Source: Trichosphaerium sp. ATCC 40318 (taxonomy: Eukaryota > Discosea > Flabellinia > Trichosidae). Taken from it: DNA of 22,963 bases. Positions within the stretch are counted from its first letter, which is position 1. Each line of letters starts with the position of its first letter. The stretch spans positions 1 through 22,963 of the forward strand of contig JALMLS010000384.1 in assembly GCA_038496445.1 (NCBI GenBank), read 5' to 3'. Of this stretch, positions 1 through 9,458 are shown piece after piece. The notes under the pieces are model-generated. The model searched no databases, was not told where the DNA came from, and worked only from the letters and a program-made list of their open reading frames with translations. The position numbers were made by a program, and so were the translations under genes.

Positions 1-76
1 TTAAAGTTTTTACTTATTCTCGTTCCTTCGCACGTGTTTGTTTTAATTATTTCTTATTTCTATTAGTACAACATGA
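1..76 (+). CDS. Last intron and last exon of sodium/solute symporter, left-arm copy (partial)
   Basis: This is the mirror of 20084-20159. It holds the 3' part of the symporter's last intron (ending TATTAG at 61-66) and a ten-base last exon (67-76) that finishes with TGA. The rest of this gene copy would lie left of the window. It was identified only through its match to the right-arm gene, where the splice joins in phase after a residue pair TV. Confidence 0.45.
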
Positions 77-375
77 GAATAAATTAACTTAGTAGTAATT
101 ACAAGCGAGTAAAGTGTCATTAATGGTTTCATAAAGTTACTTAGTAGATTACTGCCAACATCTTTGGAAAAAAAAATACATTTGTGTTGGCAACAGATTT
201 TGATTTTATTTAGTCTATATTTACACCAATGAACTCCAATTACCTTGTACAAGAACCCAAATTGTTTCAGGTGTAAAATGTAGGGATTGAACTTGCTTGG
301 CTGAATACGACAGGGCAGTAGTGCCTATGTCGAGACGTTACATTATGTTACTACCAACTGTTACAACAGTAGTTG

Positions 376-2057
376 TTACTCCCAATCTTTTAAACCAAAT
401 AGTTTAAGTCCAAAATCATCAAGACCAAGTCTATCAACATATGGTCTATATTCAGGAATCTCATCAAGTGTTCTTTTTGCTGTGCGCCTTTCACGAATAT
501 AGCATTCATCTTTTGCAGGAATCATCTTTACAAATTGAATCAATCTCATTTTATTCGAAGTGTTTCCATAGTTAGCGTGTGCTTGTCCTGAATTCCAAAT
601 AACCATCTCTCCTGCACGTAAAGGCACCTATACAAAACGGTAAACACAAAACGGTAAACACAAAGCCAACAAAGAGGAAGCACTGTTAAAAGTACAACAA
701 AATTTCAGAAGGACAATATCTTACTCTTTGCGTGTACTGTTGTATTGGGTCTGATGGCGGTACACGTGTTAATATATTCTTATTGTGTGGTTTAATATGT
801 GTATTTCGCCTGAAAAATCTTGGTTAAGCAAAAACACGTGGTAAAAAAAACTTACCACTTGTTCAAAAACCTTGTTGATCCGGGAACAGTTAGAAATCCA
901 CCAACTTCTTCAGGGCAATCGTCTATCATTTGCAAGTTAATACTTGAATATTCAATTATTAGTTTTCAATGTATGTGCGTACCTAAAGCGATAAGAGCTT
1001 GGTATCTTGCGGTCAAGCCATCTGTAACTTCTTCCATGTACCTTAAAAAAACCGTTATAAATTGGTTCAGAGAATTACTTGGCTATTTCTTACTGCCATG
1101 GATTCAAGTCCCAATGAAGTTGAAGATTAAATTTCCAGGCGGGTCTCTCTTTTTTAGTTTCTGATCCAACAAAATCAAGGTTCTTTGTTCCTCTCATAAC
1201 ACCCCAATAGTCTATAGTTGTCCATAACTTTTTTGTTCCATGAATCTCACAAAAAGTCCGATAAATTGTTTTATTTATTCTATTCTCAAATGCTACCTTA
1301 TGTAATGCAGGTCGTCTGAATAAATACTTACTACCCGAAGGCCAGTTCTTTGTTTCCCATGTACAAGGTTTTGAGCGATCAAGCTTGACTTCCTGATGAG
1401 AACAAGCATCTTCATTGGCTTCTTCAAAAAGTGCTTTTTGAGATTTAACACACTCTTCTTTGTTTAATACTCTTATAACAACAAACCCATACTGCGCTAG
1501 AACAGGCAAGTACTTTTCTGGTTCTGTTGGTTCAAAAGAAAGCATGTAATCGCCTTTGCGAGGGTACTTTGAAAACATCTTCGAGTGATCAGTGTTTTGC
1601 CATATTTCTTGGTATGTTCGTTCTTGATTCTGTTTTTTCGATTGCTGGACATTAAGATTTCCGAAAATAGCCTCACGTGAGTATACAAACTGTTTTTCAT
1701 GCTTTTTACGTATAACACGAGCGTCGTTGCTATGTTTGCGTTGTTGTTTTGACGTTTGAGCTTTTTTCCGTTGTTCTAAGTTGAATTTACATAAAAGTAT
1801 GTCACATTCAAGGTCGTCTTCGTGCTTGAGCGAAATAAGTAGTTTATAGCGATATAAAGCCAAAAAATGTTATACTTACCTCCCAAGTAGCGTGTTCAAC
1901 GTCCCAACCTTCCCACTTTACTAAATACTCTATAGCGCCCTTAAAGGCGTATAAATAGTCAACAAAAAACTATTCTCACTCGTACGGATTTCAACGTTCT
2001 TTTATTTAGTACGCGTTCTGGTATCCAATCGTCAATATCATTTACTGTATTGTCCAT
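376..2057 (-). CDS. Chromodomain-2OG-Fe(II) dioxygenase (PhyH-like) fusion, intact left-arm copy
   Basis: I reconstruct seven exons with GT-AG introns: 2057-1986, 1939-1880, 1824-1094, 1041-983, 922-856, 809-725 and 627-376 (inner limits within a base or so), giving about 441 aa. Residues 11-60 form a chromodomain, with a first-strand W11, the EYLVKWEGW core and the HATWE end; W11, W33 and W36 can form the aromatic cage that binds methyl-lysine. A basic stretch (about 60-90) follows and may be a nuclear signal. The C-terminal half resembles phytanoyl-CoA dioxygenase: LHWDLNP gives the iron ligands H281 and D283, then GGFLTVPGS, H375 in SGQAHANYG, and R386 for 2-oxoglutarate. The architecture implies a chromatin-targeted oxygenase; the substrate cannot be told. 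The right-arm copy is frameshifted. The dioxygenase assignment is firm, the chromodomain nearly so, and exact splice sites are inferred. Confidence 0.88.
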
Positions 2058-2439
2058 ACAATTATTGTTTGTTTGGAGGGAAAATAAAGTTAATAATTCA
2101 ATGAAACAAACTTTTTTTTTTCTTTACAGTTTCCTTTTTAAGAGCGTTTTAAAAAACATCTTTCGACTCAGATTAGTCTACACAATTTCCATCCTCTGAA
2201 ACTAGGTATGTTCTTCTAACTGAGTATGAGTCTACTAGTACAGTAGCAACATAGAACAAGGATGTAAAGTACTTCACGTGGCGCAAAGAAAATGGCCGTG
2301 CTTGCTACATTTTGATTGGCACAAGAATCCGACTAGCTTCACTGTCACGATTAGTAGTATCTTTTACATAACACTTGCACATGTTGTCAGCACTCCCCAG
2401 CAGAAACAAATAGAAGAAACCGCCTCTTGCTAGTCTGAT
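2058..2439. other. Upstream region of the left chromodomain-dioxygenase copy
   Basis: No convincing ORF is seen. The stretch contains a CACGTG at about 2275, an A/T-rich tract near 2110-2120 and short possible peptides only. It presumably carries the promoter and 5' leader of the dioxygenase gene (minus strand). It mirrors 17723-18104. Confidence 0.4.
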
Positions 2440-2741
2440 TTAATTTTCGAAGTAGTTTTTTCGAACTTTTTCGTTTCGAACTTTCCCAGTTGTATTTTTA
2501 GGCGTCACTGATAGTATCCAACTACAATTCTTTCGCACAGAAAACAAAGGTCTGTTGTAAGTCCTGTAGAAGATGCTGACCACCAGACCCCAATCAAATT
2601 CATACCAGAGATCCTTAAATGAAAAGAAATCAAATGAAGCACAAGATAATAAGCACTTACAACTACAAGAAGATACACCGTAAAATTTAGATGCTCCAAA
2701 TTGAGAAGAATTTCGTCAATTTTCGAGAAACAGTTGGAATA
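2440..2741 (-). other. Unresolved two-exon coding-like segment, left copy
   Basis: This mirrors 17421-17722. Two open segments join in phase across a 47-nt GT-AG intron, giving about 84 residues with a C-terminal basic, polar tail, but there is no in-frame ATG. See the right-arm entry for the description. Confidence 0.25.
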
Positions 2742-2752
2742 CTATTAAGAAA

Positions 2753-3960
2753 ATGTCGTACTCGCAACACCAACTCTTCTTGGTGGCATTTGTAAGCCTA
2801 TTATGCCTTTCAAAGGTATACGCAGATTGTAGCTCGATAGTAGCCCAAGACGGCTCACAATATGATCTATCTGCGCTTATTGGTAAGCTAGTAACCGGAT
2901 ACGGTACTGTAAAGTGTGACGGTTGCGGTGGAGGAGTAAGTGAACAAAAAAGCGAACATTCCACTTACTACTATTGTAGAAAGATAAATACCAATACCGC
3001 GTATCTATATGCAAAGAATCGAACGTTCTTTGCCAAAATGTGCGTCTTTTGGACACATCTTGCTTTCAATCTGTTTGCTGACCACACCATAGCAATACTT
3101 CGCTGGCTGTCAAGCGTGGGGGCAATATAATGCTCAAGGAGCAATGGTACAGTGACATTTCCAAGGAGGTGTTCCGAAATTTCTCGATATGGAATCGAAC
3201 TCTGTTGGATTGTTCTTTCTTCTTCGCTTACTTCATCTAATTGTTTGTTCAGTACTCGATTGGTACAATAGATACAGAACAAGCAATTGGTCTTGATAAC
3301 AATGGAGGTGTTAAACTGAGCTACTCTGGTGGTTATCTACACCGAACTTTTGAACGTAAGCGCATAGAAGATAGTCAATTTTGTATCTAACATGATTTGT
3401 GTGCTAGTGACAATATCTTGCGGAACAGATGGTATTCAGTTTTGGCTTGACACATTTTTTGGCTTCATGCTGATAGTTTTCTTTTAGCATGGACCAATTT
3501 CCAAGTCTTTGATAATGAAGGGCTTCACTATAGAATGACAGCCTCATCTATCCACGCTTGTAAGACCAATAGCGGCGGCAGCCCCACAAGTGGAGGTGGT
3601 GGCGGTGGCGGCAAAGGAGATGATAACAAAAAAAAAAAGGATTAAGTATTGGTTCCATTATGCTTATTGTACTCTTGCTTGGTGTCATTGCATACGTAGC
3701 TGGTACAGTTACTTTCAATATTGTTAGGAAAAATGGAGAGAAAATTCCTCACAAAGTGCGTATCTTGCTCAGTTGTCCAAAAATAAACAAGTGGTATTTA
3801 CTTTTACCAAATAGGACTTCTGGTTCAGCATTCCTGGGCTTTGCAAAGATGGTGCAATGTTTCTAGTCGGACTAGGTATGTTTTTCCGCATTAGCAAGTA
3901 CGAGAATTCGTTCTCACTATTTGTTTAGTCACAAAGAGAGATGAATACTCTGAAGTATAA
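2753..3960 (+). CDS. Mannose-6-phosphate-receptor-like (MRH/Atg27-type) membrane protein, left-arm copy, frameshifted in exon 6
   Basis: Exons are 2753-2935, 2980-3039, 3093-3146, 3253-3355, 3408-3431, 3488-3755, 3815-3875 and 3929-3960, all with GT-AG introns. The product has a signal peptide (about 1-24), a cysteine-bearing lumenal MRH-like domain, a Ser/Gly-rich linker, one transmembrane helix (about 196-218) and a short cytosolic tail with FWFSIPGLCKDG, ending in YSEV. In this copy the A-tract after the Gly-rich linker is 11 A (about 3628-3638) instead of the 12 on the right, shifting the frame to an early TAA. Exon 4 here has CACCGA and keeps the expected GG...R.T.I.CG pattern, whereas the right copy lacks one C. 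The exon 3 to exon 4 junction (intron 3147-3252) is the least certain. Confidence 0.75.
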
Positions 3961-4302
3961 TGTTACTTTCTTATAAATTTATCCATTATTTCACTCACCG
4001 TAATAAAACTGTTCTTTAAACTTGCAGCATAAGTAATACATAGCAAAAGGAATCTCGTATATGAACGCCACAGGACTCCATTTATTCAGCATTGCTTAAT
4101 AGTTGGTAGTTCGTTGTTTACCAACACTTGAAAAATGAGATTAAAGGTAAGCAAATCCGCGTAAAGTACAACATTTCGAATAAACAAAAACAAGCTTAGA
4201 TTGGACAACGTTGTCAATATAAGGGAGACGCGCTTGGGAGGAAAGACGCTCAGTCTTTGGTGGCTCTAGCGTAGCCACACGAGCGGATTTATTCTACCCA
4301 CG

Positions 4303-5282
4303 TCAATCCTCTAGCCATGGTTGAGGTTGACCATCCTCCCCAGCGCGATCTGTATGATCAAGGCCATGTTTAAGCCATTGAAACATTAATTTTGGTGCTA
4401 TTAATCTGTCTTCTTTGTTTTTTACAATGTATATTTGATATGCATCTGAGCTCCAATCGCCAATATATTTTATCCATTCATTAGGAACTCCTGCTGCAGC
4501 TGCATGTGTTGCTCCGCCACGCCTGTATGAGTGTCCAGCATATTCTTTAGTATTATTTACCATCTTTGAAACCATTAGTTTGGTCCATTTTACAAATTTA
4601 GAGTATGTTATTTGTGACCACCTTCCGTTGTTCTTGTGTCTAAACAGGGATTTTCCTTGTATGGGTTTGACCTGTTTAATTAGTCTGTTTATCGCTGTTG
4701 TAGGGCATAAAGGGTGACCTTCCATATCCAGAAACGGTATTACGTGTTTTCTCTCACGGAATCGAATTGTTTTTGTTTGTCTAAGTGTAAACCACCAAGT
4801 ATCACCGTCAAACTCTATGTTGGACCTTGATACGTGTCTATCGACACTAAATTCTGCTACTTTACGAGGAACCAAGTTACCTATCCTTAGCATTCCCCAA
4901 AATGCCATTAATGCTGCTGTCCAATAAACCAGATCCTTGTTTTGTCGCAAATCCACTTTTTTTCTTATGTTCAATAACATCACTGCTGTCATAGGTCGTT
5001 TTCTGTCTACTCTATCTCCTACCTTCCTTCTAAGGCCTCTTAACATATCATGATATAATACACAATTTTCTCTTGGGTCAGCATAACCTAATCTTTTCGA
5101 AAGCCATGCCCAATGTGAGAAGTATACGCGGATAGTGTCAGGCTTTACCCCTCTTCCTCTGCTGATTCTTTTGCCCACAATGCTACTACCAGTTGCATGT
5201 GTTGAGAGCTCAAAGGCATCCATTGACTTTGTGGAATATTGAGCTTGAGCAGTGCAATAACTACTGCTTTTATCGCTGACAT
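4303..5282 (-). pseudogene. YR (tyrosine recombinase) ORF, left copy, frameshifted
   Basis: The C-terminal 280 or so residues, including the catalytic R, the HSYRRGG box and the terminal tyrosine region, match the right copy exactly. Near 5149 one T of the GGGGTTAAAG run is missing, so the first 40-odd residues are in another frame. A reading from a methionine at about 5223 gives a spurious N-terminus. Confidence 0.75.
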
Positions 5283-5369
5283 TCTATTATTGCTTGTACT
5301 TCTGGGATAGGCCTCTCGCAGGATTCTAATACGTTTGTTTTGTACTTCTGTTAAGAATTCTAAATAAAT

Positions 5370-6955
5370 TTATTTAATAAAACGTCCTGTTACATTAAAA
5401 AAGCCTAATTGATTTGCTTTGGTATAAAATTGTTGTGTTTGCAGTCTACTTAAAGCGTCAGCAAGGGTATTTTCTTTTGAGGGAATCCAAGTTGCAGTAA
5501 GCCGGAATCCGAATGCTGCCGACCATTTATGCAGATCGTATATCATCTTCATAGCTCTGGAATTGCGCATTACCAGTCTGTTGACTGATGCAACTACTCC
5601 TGTATTATCCACTAATAAATTGTTGATAAGTTTATTGGCAAATAAGTGTTTCCATTCTTTTATTGCCATCACACCGCATACATCTCCTTAACATTGATAT
5701 GCCATTTTTTTTCTTCTTTTGTAAAGACATGGATAAGCCATGAACCATTTAAAAACGCGCCTGCTGCTATGTTTGAAGCGTCTGTTTGAAACAAACCTTT
5801 TGATAATGGTAACGGACATAGTAAAATTGCCTTACCATTCCATAGGTCCATCATATCATGCCACCACTTTAAGTCTTTTTGCATTGCTGTTGTCTTGTGT
5901 ACCCACTGTTCATTATTGCTATAGTGCCTTAAGCCGTCATATATCCTTCTTAGGTATGTATGTCCCCCATATACAACCTGAGCCGCAAAGTTTAATGTAC
6001 CAGTAAGTTGTTGCCACTTCCTTAACTTCGCTGACTTCTGCTGAAGAAACCAAACCACCAATTTTTTAATTTTTGTCCTTTTACGCTCTGTTAAAGTAAT
6101 CGTACGCTTGGCTGTGTTGATCTCATAGCCCAGAAAGGTGAGGCACTGTGTTGGACCTTGACACTTATCTTTAGACATTTCAAAACCTAAATTTTCTAGT
6201 ATTTTCATTAGCGTTTTCATTGCAACTTTAACTTCTTCTTTAGATCTTCCAATAATCAACCAATCGTCGAAGTAAACAACATGAAAGCTAAAGCCTATTG
6301 ACCGCAAGTACCTAGAGATCATGGCCATCAATCTAATAAATACTTCTGGCGCTCTATTCCATCCAAAGGGAAGCCTACCATCCTTATATAATATTCCTTT
6401 CCATTCAAACGCTATCAAATCATGATGTTTAGGGTTTACTGGTACCATTCGATATGCTGAAAACATATCCTCTTTACCTAACCATAAGACACTATTACTG
6501 TTGTTTCTAATAAAGGTTAAAGCTTCTTTTAGAGCTGTTAATGTAAAACTTTGTGGTGTTTCAGATAGATCATTAACTGAAGTCCCAATAGGAAGATTTA
6601 AACAAACCACTTTACGTATCTTATTTCGGAATTGTCCTTTGTCATCATATTTTGGGATTGCTGCTATTTTGTTACATTTTCGTACCTTGTTAGCCTTGTA
6701 AATCCAGCCTCTAGACAACTCTAAGTTTATATCTTTGCTTACTAGAGTGCTCCATTGATTGCAAGTTTTAGAATTTTCTACTCTTGTTTCTTTAATCACT
6801 GTACCTACTGGAACTAAAGAGATACCTATTGTAATCCACCCCGACAACCACACCCAATCCTTATCTTTACTCATTAATGAGGACCATAATTTAACTTTTT
6901 TAGACATTAACGCTGCTGAGAAAGAGAACGAAAGTTTATTGAGTACAGGCAACGT
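5370..6955 (-). pseudogene. Reverse transcriptase-RNase H ORF, left copy, frameshifted in RNase H
   Basis: The RT part (6952-5669) is identical to the right copy, including the YFDD motif. A single G is missing in the GTGTGGATGG stretch near 5671, which splits RNase H between its second and third catalytic acidic residues. The remaining piece (5672-5370) is in the next frame. Protein-level identity on either side shows a very recent break or a consensus error. Confidence 0.8.
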
Positions 6956-6967
6956 TAATTTTGATTG

Positions 6968-8524
6968 TCACCTTCTTTGATTAGGACAGGTATTATGCCA
7001 ATGCCCTTTTATACCACAACTGAAGCACACATGCTTTAGGTAACATCCATTTGGGCGTCTGGAGAAGCGACAGTTATCACTACTCAATGAATTCGCTTGA
7101 ATACAGGCCAGGTGATCATTGGTGATGTTCCAAGGGTTGTTTCTGCTACCAACTTGAGCATCGATCACTTCTTGCTTGGTGAGTGGAGGGCGTCTAGGTT
7201 GCTGTTGCCGTCTTGGCCTTGGTGGACCTCTAGGTTGATTGTTGGGTTGTTGAACCGGCCCTAGGTACATGTTAAAGTACAACTGAGGAACCAAGTATGG
7301 AGAATCAGATCGTTCCCAGAATTTTCTTACTGCACGATCAAAAATGAGTACCTGCTGCTGCGTATACATTGACAATAGGGCTAGCACTTGGTTGTGGTAT
7401 CTTTGATAGTGCTCTAACATAGTCTTCGAAATAAGACTGTTGGTCATATCTACGTTTGCTTGGCGGAGGATCAAACGAAGACGCATAATCAGATCTGCGT
7501 CGCTGGTTATCGGAATGGCTTTGGAGGGCCTGTGTGAAAGCACTGGTGAGCTATCAAAGACATTAAAAGACTGTACAAACTCTGGAAAATAAACTGGGTT
7601 TTTTATACCAAAACGCGTAATTCCACAAATCAAAGGAGAGTTGGTGAAAGTTTTTCGAAGTGCTGCTGCCTCTTCGGCACTTACCGCAGTGAAATCTGAG
7701 GGCATAATACCCTGAACCAATGGTGTAGGCGTTGTTTTTGCCATCAGTCCATTGTACGGCGCTGTAACATTGTCAAAAGAAAAAGTATCTGTTTTTGGAG
7801 TACCTTGTTGGTTTTGGTACTGATAAGGGTTAGGTAGCCCTGTTCCTGTCGCTGTACCCTGGTCTGGTACCGACTGAATGCCTTGTGTAGGGCGTGGCGG
7901 TGTAGCCGTAACCTCCGTGGTCGCAGAGTTCTGCAAGCCTACACGAGAGGCATAAGAAAGACAAATTTCTCTTGCTTTTTCCAAAATTTGTAATCTTTTT
8001 TGGTTTTTGTCCACGTGCCTTCCGGTTCCTTTGAGGCTTGTTGTTGTTTAAGCTCGTCATTCAGAGCTTGATTTTCTTTCTGAACCACGTCCAGTTGCCG
8101 TTTGAGTACTTCTGTTTGTCGCTGGTAGTCCTCTGTCGCTTGAATTAGGTTCTGTACCAGTTGGAGCTGCTCTGGACTAGAAAGATCCAGATCCTCGCGA
8201 ATTGTAAGGTCTTCGGAGGAAACTCGGCTATTTTAATCCAGTCCGGATACTTTTTCAACTCTACATCTGTAGCGACCTGTTCGTAAATCTCAGTATAGTA
8301 TCTCTGGATTGCGCCATAATCTTATCCCACAACTGTGTCCCTTTAATTTTCTTGTCGGGATCAAGGTTAACGCCAGGAAATTAACAAAATCCCGCTTGGT
8401 TGCCTTCTCTTTTGTTTTTGAAAACTCACGGAATTGTGGAGCTGCATCCACAACAATTTTATACAGTATGGGCCTACGCCTAAATACTTACCAGTATCAC
8501 CAATGTTTTGATTGCTACTCGCCA
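6968..8524 (-). pseudogene. Gag-like ORF, left copy, frameshifted in the N-terminal third
   Basis: The C-terminal 340 or so residues, including the CX2CX4HX4C zinc knuckle, match the right copy and end at the same TGA followed by CAATCA. Upstream of about 8010, at least four single-base deletions relative to the right copy interrupt the frame (in runs GGTT, TGGAGA, CCGGAG and GATTTAC on the gag strand), so the coiled-coil region is no longer in frame. Confidence 0.8.
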
Positions 8525-8987
8525 TTGTTGTTGTTGTTGCCTATTGTGTCCTTCGATATTGACAGTCTTGTTCAGTCAACCAAACGCTTGAAATGTTCCA
8601 CATCTTCATTCATTAATTGTCTTGTGGCTACTGCTGAATTCCCAGTAGTATTAGATAATGCAATTATAGGATACCTTTTATTAAATTATGTACTCCGCCA
8701 GAAAGGAGACATGTTGGAGTAATTGTAACGTACTTTCAAGGTAGTTGATGTCTTAAACATTTACATGTCAATGTCTGAACTCAGACTTACCAATTTTGGT
8801 AAGCAAGTAGTACGAGGTACAACAATGCGTCATGTTTAAATACTACGCAGTAAGCGAAACATTTGAGAGTATTGGAATGTATACTATCGCTGACGTAAGC
8901 AACGTAAGATGTCTCTACAAGAAAGCCGCCAGTGTTGTTAAAAAAAATTGTTCGGTTTTATTTTTCTCTAGCAATATTGCTTTGTTT
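8525..8987. other. Leader of the left retrotransposon copy and intergenic DNA
   Basis: This mirrors 11165-11629. No gene is seen. It holds the mirror of the inverted repeat TTACCAA/TTGGTAA (about 8787-8802) and part of the candidate terminal repeat of the element. It differs from the right copy by more small indels than the outer arm does. Confidence 0.4.
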
Positions 8988-9330
8988 TATCCCTTCTGGT
9001 AGAAATAAGTGTACCAATATTATCCGAGTATAATCGTCAATAGTTGTAACTTGATATACACTGGCACGAATGTTGTGTGAAAACCAGATGAACAAAAGTG
9101 CCTATTTTGGATGGTTCTAAAAAAACGTGTTAAATTACCTACCATTGAAGCAAGTTTGTTACCTTTCTTTAATGCGGAACATTCGCTATCAGCATCTAGT
9201 GTTACAGTGTTTGTGTCATGAAGCAGTTTAAAGGGAATGCAGCAACCAAACAACAGTTTTGTTTGATAAAACGCGAACAGTTGAAATCAAGAAAAGAAAA
9301 CATGTTCAACTTCGATGTGCGTATGCTCGT
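8988..9330 (-). pseudogene. 3' fragment (exons 7-8) of the LamG-like gene, left arm
   Basis: Read on the minus strand, 9330 to about 9140 is exon 7 from its middle onward, and about 9117-8988 is exon 8 of the gene whose full copy is 9459-11164. The 5' two thirds are absent because the palindrome breakpoint falls in exon 7. The fragment has several one-base losses (for example ATGGAC to ATGAC, and TTTGCT to TTGCT) and its original stop GGATGA has become GGATAA in another frame. It is certainly non-functional and faces away from the complete gene. Confidence 0.85.
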
Positions 9331-9458
9331 CAAAAAACCCTTTACAATTACCATCGTTGCGCTAGTAATAGGTCGGATAATACAATCTAGCGGTCTGTAT
9401 TGACTTAGCTCACACGTCAATTTTATTCGCTATTCCAAAACAAAAAGCTCTTCGCGGT
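9331..9458 (+). promoter_or_regulatory. Upstream region of the LamG-like gene, starting at the palindrome junction
   Basis: These 128 bases lie between the left-arm breakpoint and the ATG of the LamG-like gene. If the palindrome is real, this is all that remains of its native upstream DNA. I see no clear TATA box or initiator. Confidence 0.3.

Larger units (their letters stand above)
4146..8824 (-). mobile_element. Tyrosine-recombinase (DIRS/Ngaro/PAT-group) retrotransposon, left-arm copy, decayed
   Basis: This is the mirror of the intact element on the right arm, with the same gag, RT-RNase H and YR order reading right to left. Several one-base losses break the reading frames, for example GTGTGG to GTGTG near 5671, GGGGTT to GGGGT near 5149, and CCGGAG to CCGAG near 8226. 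The ends are placed only by a weak direct-repeat candidate, so the limits are approximate. Confidence 0.8.
1..9330. repeat. Left arm of a giant inverted repeat (palindrome)
   Basis: The first bases (TTAAAGTTTTT) are the reverse complement of the bases ending at 20159. The correspondence continues inward through every gene to about 9330, where it stops inside exon 7 of the LamG-like gene (last shared bases GCTCGT, pairing with ACGAGC at 10813). Paired coordinates sum to about 20160-20162 over the outer 4-5 kb and fall to about 20143 at the inner end, so this arm is about 17 bases shorter overall. The outer end is not seen because the window begins inside the arm. Confidence 0.97.

Noticed and set aside
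820-1164. 114-aa open frame opposite the dioxygenase gene (mirror 18997-19341)
   Set aside because: It runs antisense across two introns and two exons of the dioxygenase gene, whose splice sites and motifs are much better supported.
2716-2964. 82-aa open frame starting antisense to the MRH gene (mirror 17198-17446)
   Set aside because: It covers the MRH signal-peptide exon in reverse. It has no start context or domain of its own.
4303-5223. Separate 306-aa recombinase with a distinct N-terminus on the left arm
   Set aside because: Its first 25 or so residues are an out-of-frame translation of the normal YR N-terminus, created by a missing T near 5149.
5669-5672. Programmed frameshift inside RNase H of the left retrotransposon
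   Set aside because: The right copy is continuous with one extra G at the same place, and no slippery heptamer is present. It is a one-base loss or consensus error.
5740-6006. Short open frames opposite the RT gene (also 6501-6701, 6759-6980, 13180-13401, 13459-13659, 14154-14420)
   Set aside because: They are exact antisense shadows of the RT ORF, identical in both arms because the DNA is identical, with no protein features.
8309-8722. 137-aa open frame on the plus strand
   Set aside because: It is antisense to the gag N-terminus and leader, has no recognisable domain, and its right-arm mirror is broken.
9020-9253. 77-aa minus-strand ORF as an independent small secreted protein
   Set aside because: It is the broken tail (exon 7, intron and exon 8 read through) of the LamG-like gene in the left arm.
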